Below, piece after piece: positions 36,143 to 45,083 of a stretch of DNA of 64,000 nt; position 1 is the stretch's first letter, and each line of letters starts with the position of its first letter. The stretch comes from Armatimonadota bacterium. Lineage in GTDB: Bacteria; Armatimonadota; Zipacnadia; Zipacnadales; JABUFB01. The position numbers were made by a program, and so were the translations under genes. The stretch is taken from assembly GCA_013314775.1 (NCBI GenBank), contig JABUFB010000008.1:789036-853035 (forward strand). Reading direction: 5' to 3'. The notes under the pieces were generated by a model. It did no database searches, had not been told where the DNA came from, and saw only the letters and a list, made by a program, of their open reading frames with translations.

Positions 36143-38431
36143 ATGGATGATGCCGTCGAAGGGGGCATGGCTGCTTTCATCGTCGCATGGGCCGACTGCA
36201 CGACGCCGATGCTGGATGAGTGGCTGGCGGCCCGCCTGGGGCGAATCGCCCAGGCATTCGGCGCCTACGGCGCATTTACCCCACAGGAGCGCGAGGTCCT
36301 CTGCCGCAGGACCATCCAGGCGCTGACCCTTTACCAGAGCAGGATTGCGCCCGACGCTGCCTCCTCTTCCCCACCTCCAGGCCCACTGCGTTTCTTGAAA
36401 GGCGTCGGCCCCAAACGCGAGGCCCAATTGGCGCAACTGGGCATACGCACCCCTGGGGACCTCCTGCGCCATTACCCATCACGCTATGAAGACCGCACCC
36501 GCATGAAGGCGGCCGCGAACCTGGAGCACCGGGAGAGTGCGTGCCTGCAAGTGGAGGTGATCGGTGCGGGTGAGTGCAGGCGCCGAGGCAAGATAGCAGT
36601 CGCCGAGGTCCCGGCGAAGGATTCATCGGGTGAGGTCAAGCTGGTGTGGTTCGGCCAACCTTACCGAGCCAGCCAGTTCGAGGCTGGAACGGTGCTGCTC
36701 GTGACCGGGCAGGCCATGATCCACAAGGGCGCTATGAGCTTCCATGTGAGCGAGACGGAAGTGATCCAACGTCCGGGTGAAACCGCGCCGGAACAGGCGC
36801 CTGAGGGCATTGTCCCGGTCTATCCGCTGGGTGCAGGGCTGACACAGACTTTTATGCGCGGCCTGATACGACATGCCCTGAAGGCCTGCGAGCCTTTGCC
36901 ATCCGGGGCTGTTCCGGAGAGGATCGCCCGGGAGCACGGGCTCATGGACTACCCCGAGGCGCTGCGAGAAGTGCATGCTCCCTCGAGCGAGGAGGCCCGC
37001 GCGAAGGCACGGGAGCGAATCGTCTTCGAGGAGCTCTTTGTCCTCCAGGCGGCTCTTGCGCAGCGCAGGCGCCAGCATGTCCAAACTCGCGCGGGCGCCG
37101 TTCTGCCCGCCCGAGAGTTGGTCGAACGGTTCGTGCAGTCCCTGCCCTTCCCACCAACGGGGGCGCAGTCCCGAGTGCTCAATGACGTCGCCGCTGACCT
37201 GGAGGCCACCGCTCCGGCGTGCCGACTGATCCACGGGGATGTGGGTGCTGGAAAGACAATCTGCGCGGCCTTCGCGCTCCTCGCGGCTGCATTGGGAGGA
37301 CGACAGGGCGCACTCCTTGCTCCCACTGAACTGCTGGCAGAGCAACATTTCGCGACCCTGACCCAACTCCTTCGGCCCTTCGAGGTCTCCTGCGCCCTGC
37401 TGACAGGGTCCATGGGAGAGTCCGCTCGCAGATATGCCCTCGGACAGATCCAGCGCGGCGATGCCCGGGTCATCGTCGGCACTCACGCCATCTTCCAGGA
37501 GGCGGTCACCTACCGGGATCTTGCGGTGGCGGTGGTGGATGAGCAGCACCGGTTCGGCGTCCGTCAGCGCGCGCAACTGGCTACGAAGGGCCTGCATCCC
37601 AACCTTTTTTTCATGTCGGCGACCCCGATTCCTCGTACACTCGCGCTGACCGCATATGGGGACTTCGACGTCTCGGTGCTGGATGAGTTGCCCCCGGGCA
37701 GGACGCCGGTGGTCACCCACCTCGCGTGGGGAAAGAGCCGCCATGCCGCGTATGAGACGGTGGTCGGCCGGTTAGTCCAGGGAGCCCAGGCGTACGTCAT
37801 CTGCCCTTTGGTGGAAGAACAGGAGGGCGAGGCGGCGTCGGCCGAACGTGAGTTCCGGCGGCTGTCTCTGGGACCTTTTGCCTCCTTCAAGCTGGGGCTT
37901 CTGCATGGCCGGATGGACGCGGAGCGCAGAGACCAGGTGATGACCCAATTCCGCGAGGGACACCTGGAGATACTCATCTCAACCACCGTAGTCGAGGTCG
38001 GCGTAGACGTGCCCAATGCCACCGTGATGCTCATCGAGAATGCCGAACGCTTCGGTCTTGCCCAGTTGCACCAGTTGCGTGGACGCGTCGCACGGGGCAC
38101 TCAGGCGGGCATCTGCATCCTGATGACCCGTGCCAGTACGCCCGAAGTGGTGGATCGCCTGCGGGTGCTGGAGCGAACCACAAACGGATTCGAGATCGCC
38201 GAGGAGGACCTGCGCAGGCGAGGTCCGGGAGAGCTCGCCGGCACCCGCCAAAGCGGTCTGCCGGACCTGCGCATGGCTGATCTGATCGGGGACACCCCGG
38301 CGCTGGTCAGGGCCCGCACCGAGGCCTTTGCGATCATTGAAGCCGACCCGGACCTGGCCCTTCCCGAGCACCAGGCGCTGCGAGATGCTCTCTGGGGCGA
38401 TGGCGACGGGCTCGCGGGTTGGGCACTGTGA
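36143..38431 (+). CDS. recG: ATP-dependent DNA helicase RecG
   Basis: A superfamily 2 helicase that remodels stalled forks and Holliday junctions. The N-terminal wedge domain contains LRFLKGVGPKREAQLAQLGI and an OB-fold. Helicase motifs are IHGDVGAGKTICA (Walker A), VVDEQHRFGVRQRAQL (DEQH box), FMSATPIPRTLALT, and the C-terminal VEVGVDVPNATVMLIENAERFGLAQ and GRVARG blocks. ATG 36143 is used, 762 residues; GTG at 36032, three bases after the previous stop, would add 37 residues with no clear domain. About 75 residues before the first conserved block may be a lineage-specific helical extension. Confidence 0.92.
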   Translation: MDDAVEGGMAAFIVAWADCTTPMLDEWLAARLGRIAQAFGAYGAFTPQEREVLCRRTIQALTLYQSRIAPDAASSSPPPGPLRFLKGVGPKREAQLAQLGIRTPGDLLRHYPSRYEDRTRMKAAANLEHRESACLQVEVIGAGECRRRGKIAVAEVPAKDSSGEVKLVWFGQPYRASQFEAGTVLLVTGQAMIHKGAMSFHVSETEVIQRPGETAPEQAPEGIVPVYPLGAGLTQTFMRGLIRHALKACEPLPSGAVPERIAREHGLMDYPEALREVHAPSSEEARAKARERIVFEELFVLQAALAQRRRQHVQTRAGAVLPARELVERFVQSLPFPPTGAQSRVLNDVAADLEATAPACRLIHGDVGAGKTICAAFALLAAALGGRQGALLAPTELLAEQHFATLTQLLRPFEVSCALLTGSMGESARRYALGQIQRGDARVIVGTHAIFQEAVTYRDLAVAVVDEQHRFGVRQRAQLATKGLHPNLFFMSATPIPRTLALTAYGDFDVSVLDELPPGRTPVVTHLAWGKSRHAAYETVVGRLVQGAQAYVICPLVEEQEGEAASAEREFRRLSLGPFASFKLGLLHGRMDAERRDQVMTQFREGHLEILISTTVVEVGVDVPNATVMLIENAERFGLAQLHQLRGRVARGTQAGICILMTRASTPEVVDRLRVLERTTNGFEIAEEDLRRRGPGELAGTRQSGLPDLRMADLIGDTPALVRARTEAFAIIEADPDLALPEHQALRDALWGDGDGLAGWAL

Positions 38432-38526
38432 GTCCGCTGCAGGTGCAAGCACTCGCCGAAACGAATTGATAGCTGGGCACGATGGTTCGGGATAAGCACG
38501 GGAACATCATCGGGGAGGCGAGTGCT

Positions 38527-39138
38527 GTGGCCCGAATGCCGACGACTATGCTCATAATTCTGGTTGTTTCGGCCTGTGCCCTATTGACCGGCTGCCCGGT
38601 TCCCGCTGACCGGGTCACGAGTACACAAGCCCGCCCTCCCGTCGAGCCAGGAAATGTCCCCCCACCTGAGCAAGTGGCGGCCGAGAGCAAGCCCGCCGTG
38701 AGCCCCGACCAGGTACCCTCCAACCGTGTGCAGTTCGAAGCATGGGTCCGTGAGACCTCACCCCACGCCCCTCAGACGACGGATGAAGAGCAGGCAGTGG
38801 CTGCTCTTGAACAGTGGCTGCGAACCGAATGCGAGATGAAAGAACTGGTCTTGCTCCCCGCCCCGCTCTGGGAAAGCCGGCAGATGCCCGACAAGTACTA
38901 CGAGTGGTACAAGGAAGACGAACTGGGGGTGTACCTGTGGGATGATCGCGAGCCCCCGGACCTGAAGCTCATAGTCGGACCGCCTGAGGCCTGCGCGTGG
39001 TGCATCGCTCATATGGGCAAGGAAAATGGCAAGTGGGTCCTCATGAAGGCCACCACGTCTCACGATGAAGCCGTGGATGAGGTCATCTACCAGCGAGGGA
39101 AGGGCTTCATCACGCGCGAAAAGGAGCCGGACGATTGA
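38527..39138 (+). CDS. Putative lipoprotein of unknown function
   Basis: A 203-residue protein with a lipoprotein leader (MLIILVVSACALLTGC; the lipobox is LLTGC). The GTG at 38527 is chosen because GGAGG lies eight bases upstream; ATG 38536 and ATG 38482 are other possibilities. A Pro-rich linker of about 40 residues follows the Cys. The mature domain (about residues 75-200) has many Trp and acidic residues (YYEWYKEDELGVYLWDDREPPD) and an ACAWCIAHMG segment with two cysteines. I do not recognise the family. It stands alone between recG and aspartate kinase. Confidence 0.65.
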   Translation: MARMPTTMLIILVVSACALLTGCPVPADRVTSTQARPPVEPGNVPPPEQVAAESKPAVSPDQVPSNRVQFEAWVRETSPHAPQTTDEEQAVAALEQWLRTECEMKELVLLPAPLWESRQMPDKYYEWYKEDELGVYLWDDREPPDLKLIVGPPEACAWCIAHMGKENGKWVLMKATTSHDEAVDEVIYQRGKGFITREKEPDD

Positions 39139-39162
39139 ACGGCGCCCCGGTCCATCTCCCCC

Positions 39163-39198
39163 TGTACAAGACCCCTCCAAACCGGGTATATGTATAGT
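39163..39198 (+). promoter_or_regulatory. Tentative promoter of the aspartate kinase gene
   Basis: The 112-bp gap before the kinase gene contains TGTACA (39163-39168) and, 18 bases on, TATATG (39187-39192), overlapped by TATAGT (39193-39198). These AT-rich hexamers stand out in GC-rich DNA but the match is imperfect. Confidence 0.3.
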
Positions 39199-39250
39199 CC
39201 TGCCCCGTGTTGGGCCTTCTGCAGATATCCCTGGATACGGGTGACAAACC

Positions 39251-40663
39251 ATGGCGTATAAGTCCTGCAAGTACGGTGGAAGCTCTCTGGCCGAGTTCGT
39301 ACAGGTCAAGAAAGTGGTGGACATTGTCACCAGCGACCCGAGTCGACGCATCGTAGTTGTCTCAGCCCCCGGCGAGCGGCCGAGCGTGAAGGAAGCTGGG
39401 GGCGAGGACACCAAGGTCACCGAGCTGCTGATCAAGGCCGTCGAGGCCCACAGTATCGGTACCGACTACAGCCATTACCTCGACGAAACCGTTTCCCGGT
39501 ATGACGAGATCCGGGCAGGTTTCGACCTCCCTGAAGAGCTGACGGAGGAGATCCGGGCAGACCTTCAGGCGCGGCTTGACGAGCCTGGCCTCGGCCCGGA
39601 GCGTTACCGCGACCTGGTGATCGCGGGTGGCGAGGACAATATGGCGCGCCTCTTCGCGGCGATCCTCAACAAGCTCGGGCACACCGCGCAGTACGTCGAC
39701 CCGCGCGCGGCCGGGATGCTCCTGGACGACAACCGCTGCGTCCTGCCGAAATCCTATGACCTGCTGGCTTCCCTGCGGGATCTTGAGGGAATTGTGGTTT
39801 TCCCCGGGTTTTTCGGCTACACCGAACCCGATGAGAACGGCAGGCAGTACGTGGTCACTTTCCCGCGCGGCGGTTCGGATATTACGGGCGCTATCCTTGC
39901 GGCGGCGGTGCGTGCGGATATTTACGAGAACTTCACAGACAGGGACGCGGTCTGTGCTGCGAATCCCAACATCGTCCCTAATGCGAAACCGGTGGCCCAT
40001 CTCACTTACCGCGAAATGCGCGAACTCTCCTACTCGGGCTTCAACATTTTCCAGGAGGAAGCCCCACTCCCGGCTATGCACCGGGACATCCCCATCAATA
40101 TCCGCAACACCAACGCCCCCGACGCGCCGGGAACCATGGTGACCCGCAGCAGAGAGAGCAAGCCGGGACAGGTCATGGGCATTGCCAGCAAAGACGGTTT
40201 CTGCACGCTCCTGGTCACCAAGTTCCTGATGAACCGGGAAGTAGGTTACGTCCGCAAGCTGATGCACATCATCGAGCAGGAACAAGTGCCGGTGGAGCAC
40301 ATGCCCTCCGGCATCGACGACGTCTCGGTCATCCTGCGCAAGAGCGACCTCAAGGGTGGCAAGGCGGGCATCATTCTGGACCGCATCAAGAACGAACTGG
40401 AGCCGGATGAGGCCCGGATCATACCGGCGGTCGACGACAATGGTGAGTCGGCCGAGCCAGGGCTGGCGCTGATCATGGTGGTCGGCGAGGGCATGAAGGA
40501 CACGCCGGGCATCGCTTGCAGGGTCACAGCCGCGCTGGCGGCGAGGAAGATCAACATCGAGGTGCTCAATCAGGGCGCCAGCGAGATCAGCCTCATGGTC
40601 GGGATCAGCGAGCGCGATCTCCACGCAGCCGTGGAGGCGCTTCACGCAGAGTTCTTCGAGTAG
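39251..40663 (+). CDS. lysC: Aspartate kinase
   Basis: A 470-residue monofunctional aspartokinase. The N-terminal CKYGGSSLAEF corresponds to the KFGGTSV motif (here KYGGSS), and VVVSAPGE, GGEDNMARLFAAIL and TFPRGGSDITGAILAAAV are the amino acid kinase core. Two ACT domains form the C-terminal part (FCTLLVTKFLMNREVGYVRK; GVGEG-like MVVGEGMKDTPGIACRVTAA), so feedback inhibition is likely. It makes aspartyl phosphate for lysine, threonine, methionine and peptidoglycan precursors. The length agrees with the longer group of aspartokinases. The ribosome site is weak. No other gene of the pathway is near. Confidence 0.92.
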   Translation: MAYKSCKYGGSSLAEFVQVKKVVDIVTSDPSRRIVVVSAPGERPSVKEAGGEDTKVTELLIKAVEAHSIGTDYSHYLDETVSRYDEIRAGFDLPEELTEEIRADLQARLDEPGLGPERYRDLVIAGGEDNMARLFAAILNKLGHTAQYVDPRAAGMLLDDNRCVLPKSYDLLASLRDLEGIVVFPGFFGYTEPDENGRQYVVTFPRGGSDITGAILAAAVRADIYENFTDRDAVCAANPNIVPNAKPVAHLTYREMRELSYSGFNIFQEEAPLPAMHRDIPINIRNTNAPDAPGTMVTRSRESKPGQVMGIASKDGFCTLLVTKFLMNREVGYVRKLMHIIEQEQVPVEHMPSGIDDVSVILRKSDLKGGKAGIILDRIKNELEPDEARIIPAVDDNGESAEPGLALIMVVGEGMKDTPGIACRVTAALAARKINIEVLNQGASEISLMVGISERDLHAAVEALHAEFFE

Positions 40664-40704
40664 AGACGAACCGGAGAGATGCCGTCCGGAATGCGAGGCC
40701 TGCC

Positions 40705-42906
40705 ATGCTCAGAATTGTCCTGATCAGTGCGATTGCATCAGTATGCCTGTCGGGAGTGAGCGCGGCGGCCGAGTATTTCGTCTCGCCAGACGGGAACGAC
40801 GAGAACGCCGGGACTCGCGCGGCACCCTGGCGGACGTTGGCGAAGGCCAATGCCGCGCTTTCCCCGGGCGATGCGGTTACGCTCCTGGACGGGAGCCACG
40901 CGGGCGTTATCGAGCCGGCGCAGTCTGGCGAGCCCGGGCGCCCCGTCACCTACCGCGCTGAAAACCCTCTGATGGCAGTGATCGCCGGCGGCCTTTCGTC
41001 CGACGGCGAACGAACCTGCGTACGCATCAAAGATCGGTCCCACATCGTCTTGGACGGCCTTTACCTCCTGCCCACCGCACGCGGCTGGATGAAACTGGAC
41101 CGCGCAAACCACTGCGTCATCCGCAACTGTAGGATGGAGAACGCAACCGGCCACTACTCCCCAATCACCTGCACCGACTGCCATTACAATCGGTACGAAA
41201 ACCTGGAGTGCCGGCGGTCCAACAACATCGGCGCTGACGGCCACGTGAGCGGGGACATGTGGAACAACTACAATGTCAGCCACTGCATCTTCGACCGTGT
41301 GCACATCAGCCGCGCCGGACATCGCCCCTTCGGGTTGTGGTTTGACTGCCCGAACAACGTGGTGCGAAGGTGCGTTTTCGACTGCCGGTGGGGGCGGAAC
41401 TTCGAGTTCTTCTCCACTCCGCGCCTGCTCGTGGAGGATTGCGTCATCACCAACGGCTTCGACGGATCGGGTTCAGCCGATGGACGCGCCAAACTCTTCA
41501 TCATCGACTCCATCTTCCGCCGAAATGTAATCTACCGCAATTATTACGGGCCGATGGTGATCAACGCCTACAAGTATCAGGACCTGCCCACGTTCGGCAT
41601 GATGCGCTCGCGGCTGTACAACAATACGTGGGCGCGGAACCACGAGTACGGGTACGAGATGGTGGACCTCAACCAGAATCCCGATCCGCACATGGTCCAC
41701 GGGAATGTCTTCCAGAACAATGTCTTCGCCTTCAACGACCCTGGTGGCGACGGCCTGGCGCTGTATCTCGTGAGCAACATCGCCGAGGACAATCGGTTTC
41801 TGCACAACCTGCTGTACGGCGACAGACCCGGCTGCAGGACGGTGCGCTATGACTGGGCCTGGCCTGCCCACAACAAGTGGGACGGCCTGCGCATGACGGC
41901 GGACGAGGCCAACGAGATGAAGCCCGGACAGTTCGCGGGGAACATCGACGCAGACCCCCTCTTCGTGGACATGGAGGCCGACGACTACCGCCTGAGCACC
42001 GGAAGCCCGGCGATTGACGCAGGCGCGCCCCTGGCGAGGGCAACAGCAGGCGGCTCTGGACGGATGATCGCAGTGGATGATGCCCGCTGGTTCTACGACG
42101 GTTTCGGGATTCCCGGTGAGGTCGGCGACACCGTCTTCGTCGGGGCCGGAAGAACCGCAGCGGTGGTTTTGAAGGCGGATATTGAGGCAAACACGGTCAC
42201 CCTGGACCGGGACCTGACATGGCAGGAAGGGGACGCCGTCACAGTGGCCTACGCCGGTGCCGCACCCGACCTCGGCGCGTATGAGACCGGGGCGGAAGGA
42301 CGGGACTGGCACCGCGCGCCGACGATCCCTCCGGGCCTGCGTGTGGAGACAATGGAGACCGCGACGAAGCCGGTGGTGGTCACCGACTTCGAAGTGGAAA
42401 ACCAGGAGGACTGGCACTACTACTGGAACTTCTCGCGCCAGCGCGCCACGGTGACAAAGCTTGAGACGGAGACGGCAGCTTCGGGTCGGCGCTCGATGCG
42501 CGTCGAGGCCACGGGCGACGGAGCCACACTTTCATGTGACATCAAGCCGCGCTGGTGGGATATCGATCGCTTCCCCACGGTCCGTGTAGCATACCGGATC
42601 CCGCCCGGAGTGCCTGTGGGCATGTGGGTGCATCCCTTCAAGTCAGCGACCTGGGGCACGGGGCAGGTATGCCTGGCGGCAAGCCCGGCGCTGCATCCAG
42701 GTGCGGCCCCGGCACTGCCGGGGAAAGTGCTGCTGGATGACGACCAGTGGCACGAAATCGAGCTTGATGCCCGGGCGATCCGACAAGTGTACCCGGGCGT
42801 GCGCCTGCTGCAGATGTTCCGCTTGTGGACCAATGCCAACGGCAAGCAGGGCCAGCAATTCTGGTTCGACAACTTCCGTATTCTCCCCGCTGGTGACGGC
42901 GGGTAG
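40705..42906 (+). CDS. Secreted right-handed parallel beta-helix protein
   Basis: A 733-residue exported protein. The signal peptide is MLRIVLISAIASVCLSGVSA, and the mature protein begins EYFVSPDGNDENAGTRAAPW, the typical entry to DUF1565/pectate-lyase-like beta-helices. Helix coils with Asn-ladder character run to about residue 440 (NHCVIRNCRMENATG, NNYNVSHCIFDRVHISRAG). A predicted jelly-roll carbohydrate-binding-like domain, from about residue 555, ends the protein (VTDFEVENQEDWHYYWNFS). It probably binds or cleaves a polysaccharide; no catalytic residues can be named. ATG 40705 is supported by GCGAGG seven bases upstream and by the signal peptide. Confidence 0.82.
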   Translation: MLRIVLISAIASVCLSGVSAAAEYFVSPDGNDENAGTRAAPWRTLAKANAALSPGDAVTLLDGSHAGVIEPAQSGEPGRPVTYRAENPLMAVIAGGLSSDGERTCVRIKDRSHIVLDGLYLLPTARGWMKLDRANHCVIRNCRMENATGHYSPITCTDCHYNRYENLECRRSNNIGADGHVSGDMWNNYNVSHCIFDRVHISRAGHRPFGLWFDCPNNVVRRCVFDCRWGRNFEFFSTPRLLVEDCVITNGFDGSGSADGRAKLFIIDSIFRRNVIYRNYYGPMVINAYKYQDLPTFGMMRSRLYNNTWARNHEYGYEMVDLNQNPDPHMVHGNVFQNNVFAFNDPGGDGLALYLVSNIAEDNRFLHNLLYGDRPGCRTVRYDWAWPAHNKWDGLRMTADEANEMKPGQFAGNIDADPLFVDMEADDYRLSTGSPAIDAGAPLARATAGGSGRMIAVDDARWFYDGFGIPGEVGDTVFVGAGRTAAVVLKADIEANTVTLDRDLTWQEGDAVTVAYAGAAPDLGAYETGAEGRDWHRAPTIPPGLRVETMETATKPVVVTDFEVENQEDWHYYWNFSRQRATVTKLETETAASGRRSMRVEATGDGATLSCDIKPRWWDIDRFPTVRVAYRIPPGVPVGMWVHPFKSATWGTGQVCLAASPALHPGAAPALPGKVLLDDDQWHEIELDARAIRQVYPGVRLLQMFRLWTNANGKQGQQFWFDNFRILPAGDGG

Positions 42907-42939
42907 TCAGCCCTGATATCACGGAAGGAGATGGGATGG

Positions 42940-43413
42940 ATGTCGGAACTGGTGACAGGCCAGAAAGCCCCGCAGTTCTCGCTCCCTGCAAGCACTGGGA
43001 ACAAAGTGGCGCTGAAGGACTTCAAGGGTAAGAACGTCGTCGTTCTGTACTTCTACCCGCGGGACAATACACCGGGCTGCACCAAAGAAGCCTGCAGTTT
43101 CCGTGACCTGCAGGCGGAGTTCGAGGAGGCCGGAGCGGTGATCCTCGGCGTCAGCACCGACAGCCTGGAATCCCACGACAAGTTCGCAGCGAAGTACGAC
43201 CTGCGTTTTCCGCTGCTTGCCGACAAGGACGCGGAAGTGGCGACGAAGTACGGCGTCTGGCAGGAGAAGAACATGTATGGCAAGAAGTCGATGGGCATCG
43301 TGCGCACCACTTTCGTCATCGACAAAGAGGGCAAGATCGCGAAGATCTGGCCGAAGGTGAAGGTCGAGGAACACGCGGATGAAGTGCTGGAGTTCGTGAA
43401 GTCGCTGGGGTAG
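42940..43413 (+). CDS. bcp: Thioredoxin-dependent thiol peroxidase (BCP/PrxQ)
   Basis: A 157-residue peroxiredoxin. The peroxidatic Cys is in NTPGCTKEACSFRD near residue 47, and the second Cys five residues on is the resolving Cys of the Prx Q type. VVLYFYPRD precedes it, and ILGVSTDSLESHDKFAAKY and IVRTTFVIDKEGKI follow as usual. It reduces hydroperoxides with thioredoxin. ATG 42940 is chosen since AAGGAG lies nine bases upstream; the ATG at 42931 abuts that site. It lies 33 bp after the beta-helix gene. Confidence 0.93.
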   Translation: MSELVTGQKAPQFSLPASTGNKVALKDFKGKNVVVLYFYPRDNTPGCTKEACSFRDLQAEFEEAGAVILGVSTDSLESHDKFAAKYDLRFPLLADKDAEVATKYGVWQEKNMYGKKSMGIVRTTFVIDKEGKIAKIWPKVKVEEHADEVLEFVKSLG

Positions 43414-43490
43414 CGAAGGCTATCGGACCCGGCCACCGCCATATCAACCGGCCTGCTGTCCGCCGACAGGCCCGGAGAGGTTAGCCGTTG

Positions 43491-45083
43491 ATGCTGACTG
43501 TGACGATCGACGATAGGACTGTTCGCGTGCCTGAGGGCACGACTATCCTCGAGGCCGCACGGCTCGCGGGAATTGTCATACCCACCCTCTGCTACCGCGA
43601 TGGCTGCCGTCCCGAGACCTCGTGCCTGGTGTGCGTGGTGCGAGTGGACCGGGGCAACCGGTTGGTGCCTGCCTGCGCGACGAAGGTCAGCGATGACATG
43701 ACGGTGGAGAGCGAGACCCCGGAGGTCCTCGCAGCGCGGAAAACCGCGCTGGAACTGCTCCTGGGCGACCACCTGGGCGACTGTCTCGGCCCGTGCCATA
43801 CCGTCTGCCCGGCGCGCATGGATATCCCGCGGATGATCCGCCACATCGCAACGGGTGAAATGGATGAGGCGGCGCGAGTGGTGCTGGAGCACATTCCCAT
43901 CCCCTCGATTTTGGGCCGCATCTGCCCGGCCCCCTGCGAGAAGGCCTGCAGGCGCGGGGATGTGGATTCACCTGTGGCGATCAAGCTTCTCAAGCGGTTC
44001 GTGGGGGACTACCTGCTGGGCCGCGAAACTCCCCGTCCCGTTCACTGCAGGCCGGAGTCGGGCAAGCGGGTGGCAATCGTCGGCGCCGGACCTGCAGGGC
44101 TTTCAGCGGCGTGGTACCTGCGGCGCATGGGCCACGCCTGCACCATCATCGACGACCGGCCGGAACCCGGCGGGATGCTGCGCTATGGCGTGACCGAGGA
44201 TGCCCTGCCGCCCCGGGTGCTTGATGGTGAGGTCGGCGCGATCCTGGCGGCGGGTGTTGAGCTGCGCTCCGGAGTCCGCGTGGGCGCAGACCTGCCACTG
44301 GCTGCCCTGCGAGACGAGTTCGACGCCGTGGTCCTTGCCACAGGAGACCCGGCTCAGGGAACCGGGGTCGGCGTCGAGATCATCCCGGAACGTGCGACTC
44401 ACGAGACAGGATTGCCGGGAGTTTTCGTCGCGGGTTCAGCGCTCACACCGTCGCGATCGGCGGTGCGGGCGGTGGGCAGCGGACGGTCTGCCGCGCTTGC
44501 GGTGAATGAGTTCCTGCACGGTCGGGCACCCAAGGGGGAACAGCGTCCTTACACGGTGCGCATGGGCCGCCTGAGCCCCGAAGAGTTGGCGGAGTTCGCT
44601 GCGGACACCCCGAAACATGGCCGCATCAACCCATCAGCGGGTGAGGCGCTAGGCTTCCTGGACGAGGAAGCCAAGGCGGAAGCGGACCGCTGCCTGCACT
44701 GTGACTGCGCCGGTCTGGAGAAGTGCGCGCTGCGGCTCTGGGGCATGAAGTACGGGGCAGACCTGCGCAACTGGTCCGGGAACGAACGCACATTCCGCCG
44801 CGAGACCTCCCACCCCAATCTCATCTACGAGCCAGGCAAGTGCATTGCATGCGGGCTGTGTGTGCAGATCGCCGAAGGCGAGCGGGAAGCCATGGGCCTC
44901 AGTTTCATCGGGCGCGGTTTTGACTTGCGCGTCGGCGCTCCCCTCGGTGCGGACATGCGCGAGGCAATCTCGGGACTGGCTCTCGAATGCGCGCAGGCGT
45001 GTCCCACCGGCGCCCTGGTCTACGTCCACCAGCCGGTTCCCATCCGAACCAGCCCGGACACGGAGGCGTCAGAATCCGCATGA
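43491..45083 (+). CDS. Multi-iron-sulfur FAD oxidoreductase, GltD-like but without the NAD(P)H domain
   Basis: A 530-residue composite redox protein. Residues 1-75 are a plant-type [2Fe-2S] domain like that of NuoG (CYRDGCRPETSCLVC, then PACAT). Residues about 95-170 are the GltD-like double-cluster domain (GDCLGPCHTVCPARMDIP, ICPAPCEKACRR). FAD binding begins with VAIVGAGPAGLSAAWYLRR near residue 186 and ends with GVFVAGSALTPS. The usual NADPH Rossmann insertion is missing: DAVVLATGD is followed within about 30 residues by the closing motif. Further Cys groups lie at CLHCDCAGLEKC and CIACGLC...CAQACPTGA. It probably passes electrons between ferredoxin-like partners. Its stop overlaps the next ABC gene (ATGA). 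Confidence 0.78.
   Translation: MLTVTIDDRTVRVPEGTTILEAARLAGIVIPTLCYRDGCRPETSCLVCVVRVDRGNRLVPACATKVSDDMTVESETPEVLAARKTALELLLGDHLGDCLGPCHTVCPARMDIPRMIRHIATGEMDEAARVVLEHIPIPSILGRICPAPCEKACRRGDVDSPVAIKLLKRFVGDYLLGRETPRPVHCRPESGKRVAIVGAGPAGLSAAWYLRRMGHACTIIDDRPEPGGMLRYGVTEDALPPRVLDGEVGAILAAGVELRSGVRVGADLPLAALRDEFDAVVLATGDPAQGTGVGVEIIPERATHETGLPGVFVAGSALTPSRSAVRAVGSGRSAALAVNEFLHGRAPKGEQRPYTVRMGRLSPEELAEFAADTPKHGRINPSAGEALGFLDEEAKAEADRCLHCDCAGLEKCALRLWGMKYGADLRNWSGNERTFRRETSHPNLIYEPGKCIACGLCVQIAEGEREAMGLSFIGRGFDLRVGAPLGADMREAISGLALECAQACPTGALVYVHQPVPIRTSPDTEASESA

Noticed and set aside
39362-40645. Minus-strand open frame opposite aspartate kinase
   Set aside because: Aspartate kinase carries all motifs including ACT domains; the reverse frame has none.
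43451-43473. Hairpin GGCCTG...CAGGCC before the flavoprotein gene as a terminator
   Set aside because: The stem has a two-base bulge and no T tract; the ribosome site follows directly, so evidence is too weak.
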